Positions 25,511-33,828 of a DNA stretch of 64,000 bases are shown here, piece by piece (position 1 is the first letter of the stretch; the number at the start of each line of letters is the position of its first letter). The position numbers and the translations under genes were made by a program. The notes under the pieces were generated by a model. The model saw nothing but the letters and a program-made list of their open reading frames with translations. It had not been told where the DNA came from and made no database searches. The DNA is from Pseudomonadota bacterium. Its GTDB lineage: Bacteria; Myxococcota_A; Polyangia; GCA-2747355. The stretch is from assembly GCA_016702545.1 (NCBI GenBank), contig JADJDT010000013.1:36388-100387 (forward strand), written 5' to 3'.

Positions 25511-26706
25511 GTGCTGCTGGATGGGCGGCGCGCCTCGACGACGCCCAGCCGGTCGGTGGCGCGCTCGACGAGCTCCTGCAGCTGCTCGCGGCAGCGGTCA
25601 GCAGTGAACCGCTCCATGCCCTCAGAGCCGATCCGGCGGAGAGCAGCGACTCGGTTGCGGCGGCGCTTGTGCTCGCGGAGAAAACGCCTGCCGGCGAGCT
25701 GTGGCGCTTTCTCAGTCGCTGGGCCCAGGGCGGTCACGCACGACACAGCGCCGTCGAGCGCGCCGTGACCCAGATGCTCTGCTTCTGCGATGAGCAATGG
25801 GAGGGGAGGCAGCAAGCCGAGGAGGTGCCAAGGGGCTCGCCCGTCCACGCCTGGCCACTGACTTTGTGGTGTGCCGCGGCAGCGTCGCAAGACCTGCGTA
25901 GGCCGACCGTCGACGCGCTGCTGATCCTCTCGGCACGCTGGCCCGAACAACCGCTCGAGAACGTACCCCTGAGGCTGATCGTCGCGGGCGGCGCCGTCGA
26001 GCTCAGTTTCAGGCAGGTCTTCACGGAAGCCCTGGCGCTGCTGGCTGATCGGCGTCCCGGGATTGTCGAGCGCGCCGGGCGGTGGGAGATCCCGATCGCG
26101 CGGTCCCCTGGTGGCCCGGTTGCGGTGCACGTGCCCATTCCCCCCGAGGCCCTCCTGCTGCGCGCACCGCCGGCGCTGGTGCCGCTGATTGCCGAAACGC
26201 TCGCCTTCAACGTGGGCGTGCACGACGGTCGACTGGTCGCCTTGCTCGCGGAGCTGAGGCAGCGGCCGGAGGACGACAAGCTGCGGGGTCGCTTCGCGCG
26301 GGCGGCGGCGGCCGCATCTTGGCGGCTGGTGCGCGACGATCCCCGCTGGATCACGGCCTGGGGCCTGCAACAACGCGGACCGCGAACGCTCGCTGAGCTG
26401 CGAGCGCTGCTCAGTGAGCCTGCTCCGCTCGGTGCCCAGAGCGCGACGGAGGCCCTACAGGCGCGCGTCCAAGCGCAGGGGTCCTGGGCTGCGCGCACCG
26501 ACGTCCAGCGCCTGGCGCGGCTGGCCTCCGAGGTGCCCGGAGACCTCACCATGGCGCCACTGCCCTGGCGCCTCGAGCAAGACGTCTTCGCCACCGAGAT
26601 CGAGCAGGCGATCCAACGGCTCGAGCACGCCGCTGAGCAGCCGGTGGCGCGACTGATGGGCGATATCGTCTTTCTCCGGTCGCGGCCGCGAGACAGCCGC
26701 AGGTGA
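25511..26706 (+). CDS. Hypothetical helical protein of the SIR2 operon (frame-broken)
   Basis: About 345-400 residues of Leu/Ala/Arg-rich helical sequence, with no recognised domain. Coding sequence is evident in one frame from about 25541 (LDDAQPVGGALDELLQLLAA) but has no start there. The only good upstream start, GTG 25511 just after the SIR2 stop, is in another frame, so a 1-base shift near 25530-25545 is likely. Alternatively translation starts at GTG 25669, or this is the C-terminal part of the SIR2-TPR protein split by two indels. Its TGA overlaps the start region of the next gene. Confidence 0.55.
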
Positions 26707-28025
26707 GCACCGCGGGCCGGGCGATTGATCCTGCGCGAGGCGCTGCCGCCGCTGCTCGCCGGGGTGCTGGAGACCGAGATGCAGGCAGGCACGGCCGCCA
26801 GCGGCGCAGGGCCAGCCGAGCGGGCGCATGGCCCAATGGTCGAGGGCCCGCTCCTGATCGAGACGGGTCGCGCGGAGCCATCGAGCTCTGGGGAGACCGA
26901 GGTCTGCCTGCTTCGGCTCTGCCGCGACGTCGTCTTTCGGTTGGCCACAGCCTCGGAGGAGCCCTTCGACCTCCAGAGGCCTTTGGCTCACCTGGCGCTT
27001 GCGGCAGTGGCTCGAGGCGCAGCTCGCCGAGCTCAGCCCCGAGAAGCGCGTGGTTGGCCTCGCCGCGCTGCGGGCGGCCGCCGTGGTACCGCTCCCCGCC
27101 GTCAACCTCGACGACGCCGACGTCCTGGACCCGCAGGCCTACGCGCCGGATGGCTCGCGACTTTCGCCTCGCCGCCATCGTCTATGGGCTCTACCTGATG
27201 GAGGACGGCCCCCTTGCCAGCCTGGTGCCGGCGACGGCAGCGGGCCCGCCGGCGCGCAGCGTGTATTCGGCACGCCTGGGGCGCGCGCTCAGGACCCTCG
27301 CGAGCAGGCCCCTGGAGCGCGAGGATCTCGCGCGCATGCAGCGGCAGAACACGACCCCCTCGCGGCTGGGCTGGACGGGACCTTGGACGGTGCCGGAGTT
27401 GGCGCTCAATGCGCTGCTGCACCTCGATCTCTCGAGCTTCGGCGAGCTCACCCCCGAGGTTCAACGTCGCTGGCTGGGGCTGCTTCCGCGAGGGCCCGCG
27501 GACGCGCGGCGGCTGACGCCATCGACCACCCGCGTGCTGCTGGGTGCGGTGTCGTGCTGCGCGGAAGGGCTCGGTGACGTGGGCGCGCTGCGGCTCAGGG
27601 AAGCCATCGCGACGGCCGTGGCGGAGACGCCCGAGTTGCGAGCGGTGGGCGCCCTGGCGTTGATGGGCTTGTTTCGCGCAGGCGTCGAGGGGACCGAAGC
27701 CGAGATCGTGCGCCTGCTCGCCGAGGCTCGTGGGTCGGATCTTTGGTACAGGCTCACCGAATACTGGCTGGCCGCGGTGGCCGCCACCCTGCCCGAGCGG
27801 GTCGAAGCCACCTACCGGGGGCTGGCGCGGGAGGCGACGGACTCGGCGATGGATCCCGTGCCGCTGCTTCTCGCCTTTGCCCGCGTGATCTTCGTAGCGC
27901 CACCGGAGCACGCACCGCGCGTGCGTGGGATCGTCGCCGCTCTTGCCCGAGAGGAGCCCTACTGCCACGATCAGCGCGTGGCCGAGATGGTAGGGTCCCT
28001 CGCTCTGGGAGCGGATGAGCAATGA
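26703..28025 (+). CDS. Hypothetical protein of the SIR2 operon (two frame breaks)
   Basis: Coding potential moves through three frames: about 26725-27000 (ILREALPPLLAGVLETEMQ, LCLRD-like LRLCRDVVFRLA), 27000-27155 (LRQWLEAQLAELSPEKRVVG, VNLDDADVLDPQAYAPDG) and 27155-28025 (ARDFRLAAIVYGLYLMEDGP onward). These join into one protein of ~430 residues. The sequence is helical with no recognised domain. GTG 26703 overlaps the previous stop; TTG 26725 is an alternative. The end overlaps the ATPase gene by 4 bases (ATGA). Confidence 0.55.
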   Translation: MSTAGRAIDPARGAAAAARRGAGDRDAGRHGRQRRRASRAGAWPNGRGPAPDRDGSRGAIELWGDRGLPASALPRRRLSVGHSLGGALRPPEAFGSPGACGSGSRRSSPSSAPRSAWLASPRCGRPPWYRSPPSTSTTPTSWTRRPTRRMARDFRLAAIVYGLYLMEDGPLASLVPATAAGPPARSVYSARLGRALRTLASRPLEREDLARMQRQNTTPSRLGWTGPWTVPELALNALLHLDLSSFGELTPEVQRRWLGLLPRGPADARRLTPSTTRVLLGAVSCCAEGLGDVGALRLREAIATAVAETPELRAVGALALMGLFRAGVEGTEAEIVRLLAEARGSDLWYRLTEYWLAAVAATLPERVEATYRGLAREATDSAMDPVPLLLAFARVIFVAPPEHAPRVRGIVAALAREEPYCHDQRVAEMVGSLALGADEQ

Positions 28026-29038
28026 GTCGCGGCGTCACGCTGCACTGCTTCTTCTCGGCCAAGGGTGGCGTGGGCAAGACGACCTTGGCCGTAGCCTGCG
28101 CGCAGGTCTTGCCCGAGCGCGGCCTGACGCTCGTGCTCGACGCGGACTTCACCGGGACCTCGTTGGCCGACGGCCTCGACCTGTGCGCGCCCCAGGTCGC
28201 GCTGCGCAGCGACGGGACCATGGACCTGGCCGCGCCCTCGACCGGCGCGTTTCTTTCCCTCGCCGAGACGCGGGGTCTGCGCCGGCAACGCCAGCGCCAG
28301 AACTGGCGCAGCCAGACGGACGATCCCCCGCCGCCACCGCCCTACCTGAATGATCTTTTCGCCTTTCGACCAGCAGAGGGCCAGCAGGGCGATTGCCGCG
28401 TCGATGGGCTGCTCTGGCGCCACGATCGGGGCGGGGCGGTGCGCTATCTGCCTTCGTCGTCGATCAACCACGACATCGATCTAGCGCTGAGTTGGCTGCA
28501 CGGTGAGCTCTTCGAGGCCTGGGTGCAGCGCTTCGCTTGGCTGCTGCAGACCCTCGTGCGGGAGCTTCCGATGCTCACCGACGTGGTCGTGGATCTTCCG
28601 CCCGGGCTCTTCGGCTTCGCGCGTGGCGCCGTGAGCCTGCTCTCGGCCCTGGCAAGCGCCGAGCCCCTACCCCCGGGTTTTCCGGGGCCGGAGCTCTACG
28701 GGCTGGCCACCTTCCAAGTCCGTCCCTTCTTGGTGGTCAGCCAAGATCGCCAGGATGTCGTGTCCGCCGTCGAGGCGCAGGCGCGGATGGTGAAGAAGCT
28801 GCCTGGCATCGTCATGCTTTTCAACCGAGTCACCGAGGGGCCGGAGAGGGTTCGCGCGATGGTGCACGAGGCGCTCAGCCCCGGCGAAGCGGCTGCGGCG
28901 GCCTTGATCCCTCCCCCTGCTTACCGCATGGTTCATTTCGTCGGAGACCACCGCAGAACGCTCGGGCGCCTCTTCATCGACGGTACGCTGCAGCTCGACG
29001 ACGACGCGCGATCCGAGATCGCCCGGGTGCTTTCGTAG
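28022..29038 (+). CDS. ParA/MinD-like ATPase
   Basis: A 338-residue P-loop ATPase of the SIMIBI class. The deviant Walker A is AKGGVGKTT (K14...K19 T20), Walker A' is LVLDADFTG (about 37-45), and VVVDLPPG near 188 fits the switch II/Walker B region. A Pro-rich, Gln/Arg-rich insertion (RQRQRQNWRSQTDDPPPPPP) follows residue ~85. ParA/MinD proteins form ATP-dependent dimers on DNA or membrane to position or recruit partners. No ParB or MinE-like partner is nearby, so a recruiting or switch function within this operon is inferred. It overlaps the upstream gene by 4 bases. Confidence 0.85.
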   Translation: MSRGVTLHCFFSAKGGVGKTTLAVACAQVLPERGLTLVLDADFTGTSLADGLDLCAPQVALRSDGTMDLAAPSTGAFLSLAETRGLRRQRQRQNWRSQTDDPPPPPPYLNDLFAFRPAEGQQGDCRVDGLLWRHDRGGAVRYLPSSSINHDIDLALSWLHGELFEAWVQRFAWLLQTLVRELPMLTDVVVDLPPGLFGFARGAVSLLSALASAEPLPPGFPGPELYGLATFQVRPFLVVSQDRQDVVSAVEAQARMVKKLPGIVMLFNRVTEGPERVRAMVHEALSPGEAAAAALIPPPAYRMVHFVGDHRRTLGRLFIDGTLQLDDDARSEIARVLS

Positions 29039-29049
29039 GGAGCCAGGGA

Positions 29050-29619
29050 ATGCACACTCAGCCCGCCCAGGCTTGCTTCATGCCGCGACGTCCCGTCCTC
29101 ACGGGCGCGTATGGCACCGTTGCATCGCTTTCGCGGCCGCCAGCCACGGCGAGGACGCCTCCAGTCGAAACGCACGAGGCGAGCGCCAGCGAGGCCTTGG
29201 CCGTGCTCAGGCAGGCGACCGCTGCGGGCGAAGAGGCGTTCCTTGCCGCGTTGCCCGAGGTAGAGCCCCGCCTCAGCAGTGCTGGAGCGCAGGGTCAGGC
29301 GGTGCGACTGGCGCTCGAGGCGGGGGCCTACCGTGCAGCTCAGCGTCTTGCCGACGCCGGAGCGCGCCACCATCCGGAGGACCCGGCGCTGCGGCGCCTC
29401 GCGTCGGTGCTCCAACCCGCGCGGGTCCGGGCGGTACCGGCGCGCGACAGCGAGGGTGTCGTTCTGGCCGTGGCGTGGCTCAAGCGCGAGGGCGCGCGCT
29501 ACCGCGGCAGGTGGGTGGCACTGCAGCAGGGAGAGTTGAGGGCGAGCGCGGGCTCCTACCGCGAGCTGATCGCCGAGATCGGCGCGGGGCGGGACTTCTA
29601 CGTGACGAAGGTCGGCTAG
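29050..29619 (+). CDS. Small protein with DUF5678-like C-terminus
   Basis: A 189-residue protein. The N-terminal ~45 residues look disordered. The middle is Ala/Leu-rich and helical (LAVLRQATAAGEEAFLAALP). The last ~40 residues (RGRWVALQQGELRASAGSYR, then ELIAEIGAGRDFYVTKVG) resemble the short DUF5678 family. ATG 29050 follows AGGGA, 11 bp after the ATPase stop. Its TAG shares one base with the GTG of the protease-like gene. DUF5678 genes are often found beside retropepsin-like genes (general recollection), which fits here. Confidence 0.65.
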   Translation: MHTQPAQACFMPRRPVLTGAYGTVASLSRPPATARTPPVETHEASASEALAVLRQATAAGEEAFLAALPEVEPRLSSAGAQGQAVRLALEAGAYRAAQRLADAGARHHPEDPALRRLASVLQPARVRAVPARDSEGVVLAVAWLKREGARYRGRWVALQQGELRASAGSYRELIAEIGAGRDFYVTKVG

Positions 29620-30086
29620 TGTCGGATTGGCCACCCGCTGACGGCCTGCCCTCCTTCGTGGGCCGGGCGGCCTACAGCCACGCGACCCCGTCCGCCAGCG
29701 ATGCGAGCGCGAAGATCATGGTCTTCGTCGAGGTGCCGCCGCTTGGTCGCATCACCGCGATGCTCGACACGGGAGCCCCGTATTTCATCGTGCCGCCGGA
29801 GCAGGCGAAGGCGCTGGCGTTGTCGCCCGAGGCTGGCGACGGCGGCGTCACGCTTCACGTCAGGGGTCACGCGACCCCTGGCCATTTGCACCGGCTGACG
29901 CTGACCCTGGTGGCCACGCACGGGAACGCGCTGCAGCTGGAGGCCACGGTCTTTGTCCCGGCAACCGAAGGAGTGGGGCGATACCCGGCGGTGATCGGGT
30001 ACCACTGCTGCCTCGACCGGCTCGTCTTTGCGGTGGATGGTCCCAAGGAGCTGCTCTATTTCGGCGACGCTAGCGGTAGCCTCTGA
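29619..30086 (+). CDS. Retropepsin-like aspartyl protease
   Basis: A 155-residue single-lobe aspartyl protease candidate. The active-site motif is MLDTGAPYFIVPP (D50-T51-G52-A53), followed by alternating hydrophobic strands (HLHRLTLTLVATHGNALQLE, ATVFVPA) and a YPAVIGYHCCLDRLVF segment matching the second hydrophobic-Gly region of the fold. Such enzymes dimerise to form the catalytic pair. It is the last gene of the packed SIR2 operon; GTG 29619 overlaps the preceding stop by one base. A role as an effector or processing protease in the system is inferred. Confidence 0.7.
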   Translation: MSDWPPADGLPSFVGRAAYSHATPSASDASAKIMVFVEVPPLGRITAMLDTGAPYFIVPPEQAKALALSPEAGDGGVTLHVRGHATPGHLHRLTLTLVATHGNALQLEATVFVPATEGVGRYPAVIGYHCCLDRLVFAVDGPKELLYFGDASGSL

Positions 30087-30224
30087 GGAGCGGGGGTCGA
30101 TGCGGCCACGTGCGACGAACTCACGCGGGCAGACCGCCGGGGCATAGGGCAAGCCCAGCCCTCTGGTACCGCGAGGCGCGGCAACGGCCGCCCGGTGGCA
30201 TGGAGCGGCGTCCCGGTGGAGATG

Positions 30225-31229
30225 CTACTCCCGAGCGGGCCCCTGGCTCTTGGCCAGCAGGTCGACCGCACCCTGCAACTCACGGAGCCGCGCGAGCGTG
30301 GCCTCCATGTCCAGCAATAGGCCGTCGGGTCGAGTCGCTCGGTAGTCGCCCTTGTGACGGGCGAAGGCCATGTAGGCACCGTGCCCGAGCCGTGCTGGGC
30401 GCTCGAAGCGAGAGCCGAGGTCACCGAGCATTCCATTCGCGACTTGAGAGACCAAGCGGTCGCGGACCGCAGACCGAGACTGGCCCTGGCCAGCCTCGAC
30501 CTTGAGGACGAGCCTCTCCTCCTCGAGCTGGAGATAGACCCGTCCGCCTGGGACCTCGCGCCAGCCCCACCAAAACCCCATGAACCCGCCGTTCGGATTC
30601 GGAACGTAGTCCCAGTCGCCATCGCCCAGCCGTGCCTGAAGGTCGAGGAAGAAGCCGCGCCAGGCATGGTGCTTCCATTGGTCGGGCGACAGGGTGCGGT
30701 ACGCGTTCACGGCGTCCTCGATGCCCTCAAGATGCGCCGTGAATTCGCGCAGGACGTCGTTGTCGAGGTCCTCACCTGTTCGTAGGACGGCAAGCAGCTG
30801 CGCGCGGGAGAAGGTCGCCCACCCGTTTCGTCGACTGGCGGCATAGCCGCTCTCGTCGCCAGTCTTGAGGTAGATCCGAACGACCGTCTGCTGCGAGTAG
30901 TCGCCGGCAAGATCGGCCGCGTAGCGTTCGAGCTGATTCGAGTGCTCTCGGCTATGCACCTTGTCCTCGATCGCCAGCACGTGGGAGGCACCGAGTCGCG
31001 CCACGATGTCGATGTCCTTGACCTGCCTGCCGAGGTCGACGGTGCACGCTTCCGGGGCGGCGACGCCGGCAGACGCGAACATCGCCTCAACCAGACCCCT
31101 GCCGAGCTGGTGCATCCGTGCATCGACCGCCGCGTTGCGGACGTCGGCCCACTTGAGCAGCCAGCACAGGGCTGCATCCTGGGTCAGCTCCCCGGTGCCG
31201 AAAGAGAAGAGGTTCGGCCGCTCGCTCAT
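30225..31229 (-). CDS. PD-(D/E)XK nuclease-superfamily protein
   Basis: A 334-residue protein. The N-terminal half matches the PD-(D/E)XK nuclease superfamily (PDDEXK_4 type): DLGRQVKDIDIVARL supplies D72/D74, HVLAIEDKVHS supplies E88-x-K90, followed by NQLERY. The C-terminal half is beta-rich (YVPNPNGGFMGFWWGWREVP) and unassigned. ATG 31229 follows GGAAGGAC. It is transcribed towards the end of the SIR2 operon and lies inside the bracket formed by the purE-tail repeats. A DNA-cleaving defence or mobile-DNA function is inferred from the fold and context. Confidence 0.72.
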   Translation of the reverse strand: MSERPNLFSFGTGELTQDAALCWLLKWADVRNAAVDARMHQLGRGLVEAMFASAGVAAPEACTVDLGRQVKDIDIVARLGASHVLAIEDKVHSREHSNQLERYAADLAGDYSQQTVVRIYLKTGDESGYAASRRNGWATFSRAQLLAVLRTGEDLDNDVLREFTAHLEGIEDAVNAYRTLSPDQWKHHAWRGFFLDLQARLGDGDWDYVPNPNGGFMGFWWGWREVPGGRVYLQLEEERLVLKVEAGQGQSRSAVRDRLVSQVANGMLGDLGSRFERPARLGHGAYMAFARHKGDYRATRPDGLLLDMEATLARLRELQGAVDLLAKSQGPARE

Positions 31230-31315
31230 GTCCTTCCTCCGATTCTCGCCATTGCGCGGCGTTGGTCGCAGACGATGCAGCTGGTCCGTCCATGGTACCT
31301 GGCACGGCGCGGAGG

Positions 31316-31368
31316 CAGGGCCCGCATCCGGGTTGATGACGCCCACTTTCAACCCGGAACCTCGAACA
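31316..31368 (+). repeat. Inverted-repeat junction unit, copy 2
   Basis: This matches 19525-19577. It contains a perfect 9-bp inverted repeat CCGGGTTGA (31328-31336) / TCAACCCGG (31349-31357) with a 12-base loop, better preserved than in copy 1. It immediately precedes purE-tail remnant 2. Confidence 0.8.
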
Positions 31369-31572
31369 GACGCGTTGCTGGCCATCGTCCAGCTGCCGGC
31401 GAGCATCCCCGTGGCGACGATGGCGATCGCCGTCGCCGGCGCGCAGAACGCCGCGCTCACCGCCGCCGCGCTCTTCGCCCTGCGCGATACCGCTGTCGCC
31501 GAGCAGCGCGACCGCTAGCGCCAGCGCCTGCGCGAAGAAGGTCGAAGCTGCCGAGCAGCCGCGCTCGCCTGA
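31369..31572 (+). pseudogene. purE 3'-end remnant 2
   Basis: About 204 bp similar to the last 204 bp of purE (DALLAIVQLPASIPVATMAI, then AVAGAQNAALTAAALFALRD), starting at the same codon as remnant 1. It carries an internal TAG and a later frameshift, so it is not functional. The divergence from intact purE is modest. Confidence 0.88.
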
Positions 31573-31662
31573 AGCGGACGCAGCGGTAAGGCCTTCGAGG
31601 GCACGCATCAACTCCGCAGCGCAAGGTCGCAAGGTCCCAGCTTGCGCTGGCCTTGGGTGGGG

Positions 31663-31681
31663 TGTACACAAATAATGTACA
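31663..31681. promoter_or_regulatory. Candidate operator of the toxin-antitoxin pair
   Basis: TGTACACAAATAATGTACA, two palindromic TGTACA hexamers separated by 7 A/T-rich bases, lies 22 bp before the antitoxin ATG. The antitoxin, alone or with the toxin, commonly represses its own promoter at such sites. Confidence 0.55.
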
Positions 31682-31703
31682 GTTAACGCGCGGGGAGGAA
31701 GTC

Positions 31704-31946
31704 ATGTCGACTCAGGTAAATGTGACGGAGCTGCGCCGGAATCTTCCCAGTTACCTGGCGCAGGTCCGCAGAGGGCAGCGCGTTCGGGTCACCTCGCGCG
31801 GAAAGGTGATCGCCGAGCTGGCCCCCTGTCGAGGAAGTGCGGACGAGGCCGCTGCCGCACGGGCCCGACTGCGCGGCAGCTTGCTCGACTACGAAGGCCC
31901 CTTCGAGCCGGTGCTCCCCTCTGAGGCGTGGGAGATGAATCGATGA
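31704..31946 (+). CDS. Phd/YefM-type antitoxin
   Basis: An 80-residue protein. The N-terminus (QVNVTELRRNLPSYLAQVRR, then GQRVRVTSRGKVIAEL) is the typical Phd/YefM DNA-binding domain, and the acidic C-terminus (YEGPFEPVLPSEAWEMNR) would bind and block the toxin. ATG 31704 follows GGGGAGGAAG. It overlaps the PIN-domain gene by 4 bases. Confidence 0.88.
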   Translation: MSTQVNVTELRRNLPSYLAQVRRGQRVRVTSRGKVIAELAPCRGSADEAAAARARLRGSLLDYEGPFEPVLPSEAWEMNR

Positions 31947-32338
31947 TGGTCGTCGACACCCACGTCCTGATCTGGTGGCTTGCCGGCAGCTCAGGGTTGT
32001 CCACAGCGGCTAGGCGCGCGCTCAAACGCGCGACCGCGGTGGCGCCTGCCGTGGCCTCGACGATCAGCGTGCTCGAGATCGCGACGGCGGCGCGCCGTGG
32101 CCGCCTCAAGCTGAGCGTTCCCCTGGACCGCTGGCTGGACGACGCCCAACTGTTGCCCGAACTCCGTTTCGAGCCCGTCTCCGTCGAGATCGCGCGCACC
32201 GCTGGCGCCTTCCCCAGCGACCTGCATGGAGACCCCGCCGACCGTTTGATCGCCGCGACCGCCCTCGTTCTCGGCGCACCCCTCATTACGGGAGACGCGG
32301 AGCTTCAGCGCTGCGGGGTGGTCCGAACCATCTGGTGA
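31943..32338 (+). CDS. vapC: PIN-domain ribonuclease toxin
   Basis: A 131-residue VapC-type RNase. The PIN acidic residues are visible: Asp in MVVDTHVLIWWL, Glu in STISVLEIATA, Asp in HGDPADRLIAATA, and Asp in PLITGDAEL. It is coupled to the upstream Phd-type antitoxin by an ATGA overlap. The pair sits just outside the purE-tail remnant 2 and may be part of the same accessory region. Downstream (32421-32441) is a GC-rich 7-bp hairpin without a T-tract. Confidence 0.88.
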   Translation: MMVVDTHVLIWWLAGSSGLSTAARRALKRATAVAPAVASTISVLEIATAARRGRLKLSVPLDRWLDDAQLLPELRFEPVSVEIARTAGAFPSDLHGDPADRLIAATALVLGAPLITGDAELQRCGVVRTIW

Positions 32339-32571
32339 GCACCCGCTCCTCCGTGAGCGCCGTTCCATTCTGCGCTGTGAGGGGCGGTCTGTTGCCTTTC
32401 CGGGGGGTGCCGGGCGGCCGCCCGCGCTGTTTGGGCGCGGGCGCTGTGTTGTGACTGAAGCGGGGCCCGCGTTATGGGGGGGCGGGCGCTGCCAGAAGCG
32501 GCCGCGGTGGGCGCGCTGGTGGCCGTCGGCTGGATGCGTCGCCCCCTCGCTGGGGGCGCAAAGGAGCTGTG

Positions 32572-33828
32572 ATGGCTGATCTTCGTCCCTTTGCCGCGCT
32601 GCGGCCGCGAGCCGAGGCCGCCGCCGAGGTGGCCTGTCCCCCTTACGACGTGGTCACGCGCCAAGAGGCACTCGAGATCCTGGCGCGACACCCGCACAGC
32701 TTCATGCGCGTGGCGCGTCCCGACGTCGAGCTGCCGGCGGACCTCGATCGCGCCGACCCGCAGATCGATGCTGCGGGCAAGCGCAACCTGCAGGCGCTGA
32801 TCGCCGAGGGTTGGCTGATCAAGGAGCCGGCCCCCTGCTTCTATCTCTACGAGCTGACCCTCGGCCAGCACGTGCAGCTCGGCCTGGTCGCGGCCGGCTC
32901 GCTCGACGAGTACGAGCGCGACGTGGTCAAGCGGCACGAGAAGACGCGGGCGCTCGAGCTCGAGGGCCGCACGCGCCATATCGAGGCGCTGCAGGTCAAC
33001 AGCGGGCCGATCTTTATCACTTACCGCGCGCAGCCGGCGATCGATGCGTTGGTCGCGCGGCTGCGCCAGCGGGCGCCCGCCTATGATTACGTGGCCGACG
33101 ATGGCGTGCGGCACCGCTTCTGGGTGATCGCCGAGCCCGAGTCGATCGTGGCGTTGCAGCGCGCCTTCGCTGGGGTGCCGGCCTGCTACATCGCCGATGG
33201 CCACCATCGCACGGCCGCGGCGGCCGCGGTGCGACAGCGGCGCTTGGCGCAGGGGGGCCCGAGCGGCCCGCACGGCGGCGACTTCTTCCTCGGCGTGTTC
33301 TTTCCGCACGACCAGATGCAGATCCTCCCCTACAACCGGGTCGTGACCGATCGCGGCGGCCGCAGCGTCGCGGCGCTCTGCGCCGAGATCGAGGCGGCGG
33401 GCTTCGACGTCGCCAAGGCCAGCAGCCCCCTGCCCGAGCGACCGGCCTGCTTCGGCATGTACGGCGATGGGCAGTGGTACCGGCTGACGGCGCGCCCGGG
33501 CAGCTTTCCGACCGACGACGTGGTCCGCAGCCTCGACGTGTCGATCCTGCAGGAGAACCTGCTGGCGCCGATTCTCGCGATCACCGAGCCGCGCACGGAC
33601 CCTCGGCTCCAGTTCGTCGGCGGGATCCGGGGCACGGCCGAGCTCGAGCGCCGCGCCGACAAGCACGGCGGGGTGGCCTTCACGGTCTTTCCGGTGGCGA
33701 TCGAGCAGGTGATGGCGATCGCCGATGCGGGTGAGGTGATGCCGCCGAAGTCGACCTGGTTCGAGCCCAAGCTGCGCAGTGGGATGGCCGTGCGCAGCCT
33801 GCTCGACCCCTTGCCGCCGCGCGTGTAA
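32572..33828 (+). CDS. DUF1015-family protein
   Basis: A 418-residue cytoplasmic protein of the DUF1015 family. Family hallmarks are the N-terminal LRPFAALRPR and CPPYDVV, the middle VVKRHEKTRALELEGRTRHI, and YIADGHHRTAAA. Its function is not established. ATG 32572 has AAAGGAGC at a good distance; GTG 32569 is an alternative. A 17-bp inverted repeat begins within its stop codon. Confidence 0.88.
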   Translation: MADLRPFAALRPRAEAAAEVACPPYDVVTRQEALEILARHPHSFMRVARPDVELPADLDRADPQIDAAGKRNLQALIAEGWLIKEPAPCFYLYELTLGQHVQLGLVAAGSLDEYERDVVKRHEKTRALELEGRTRHIEALQVNSGPIFITYRAQPAIDALVARLRQRAPAYDYVADDGVRHRFWVIAEPESIVALQRAFAGVPACYIADGHHRTAAAAAVRQRRLAQGGPSGPHGGDFFLGVFFPHDQMQILPYNRVVTDRGGRSVAALCAEIEAAGFDVAKASSPLPERPACFGMYGDGQWYRLTARPGSFPTDDVVRSLDVSILQENLLAPILAITEPRTDPRLQFVGGIRGTAELERRADKHGGVAFTVFPVAIEQVMAIADAGEVMPPKSTWFEPKLRSGMAVRSLLDPLPPRV

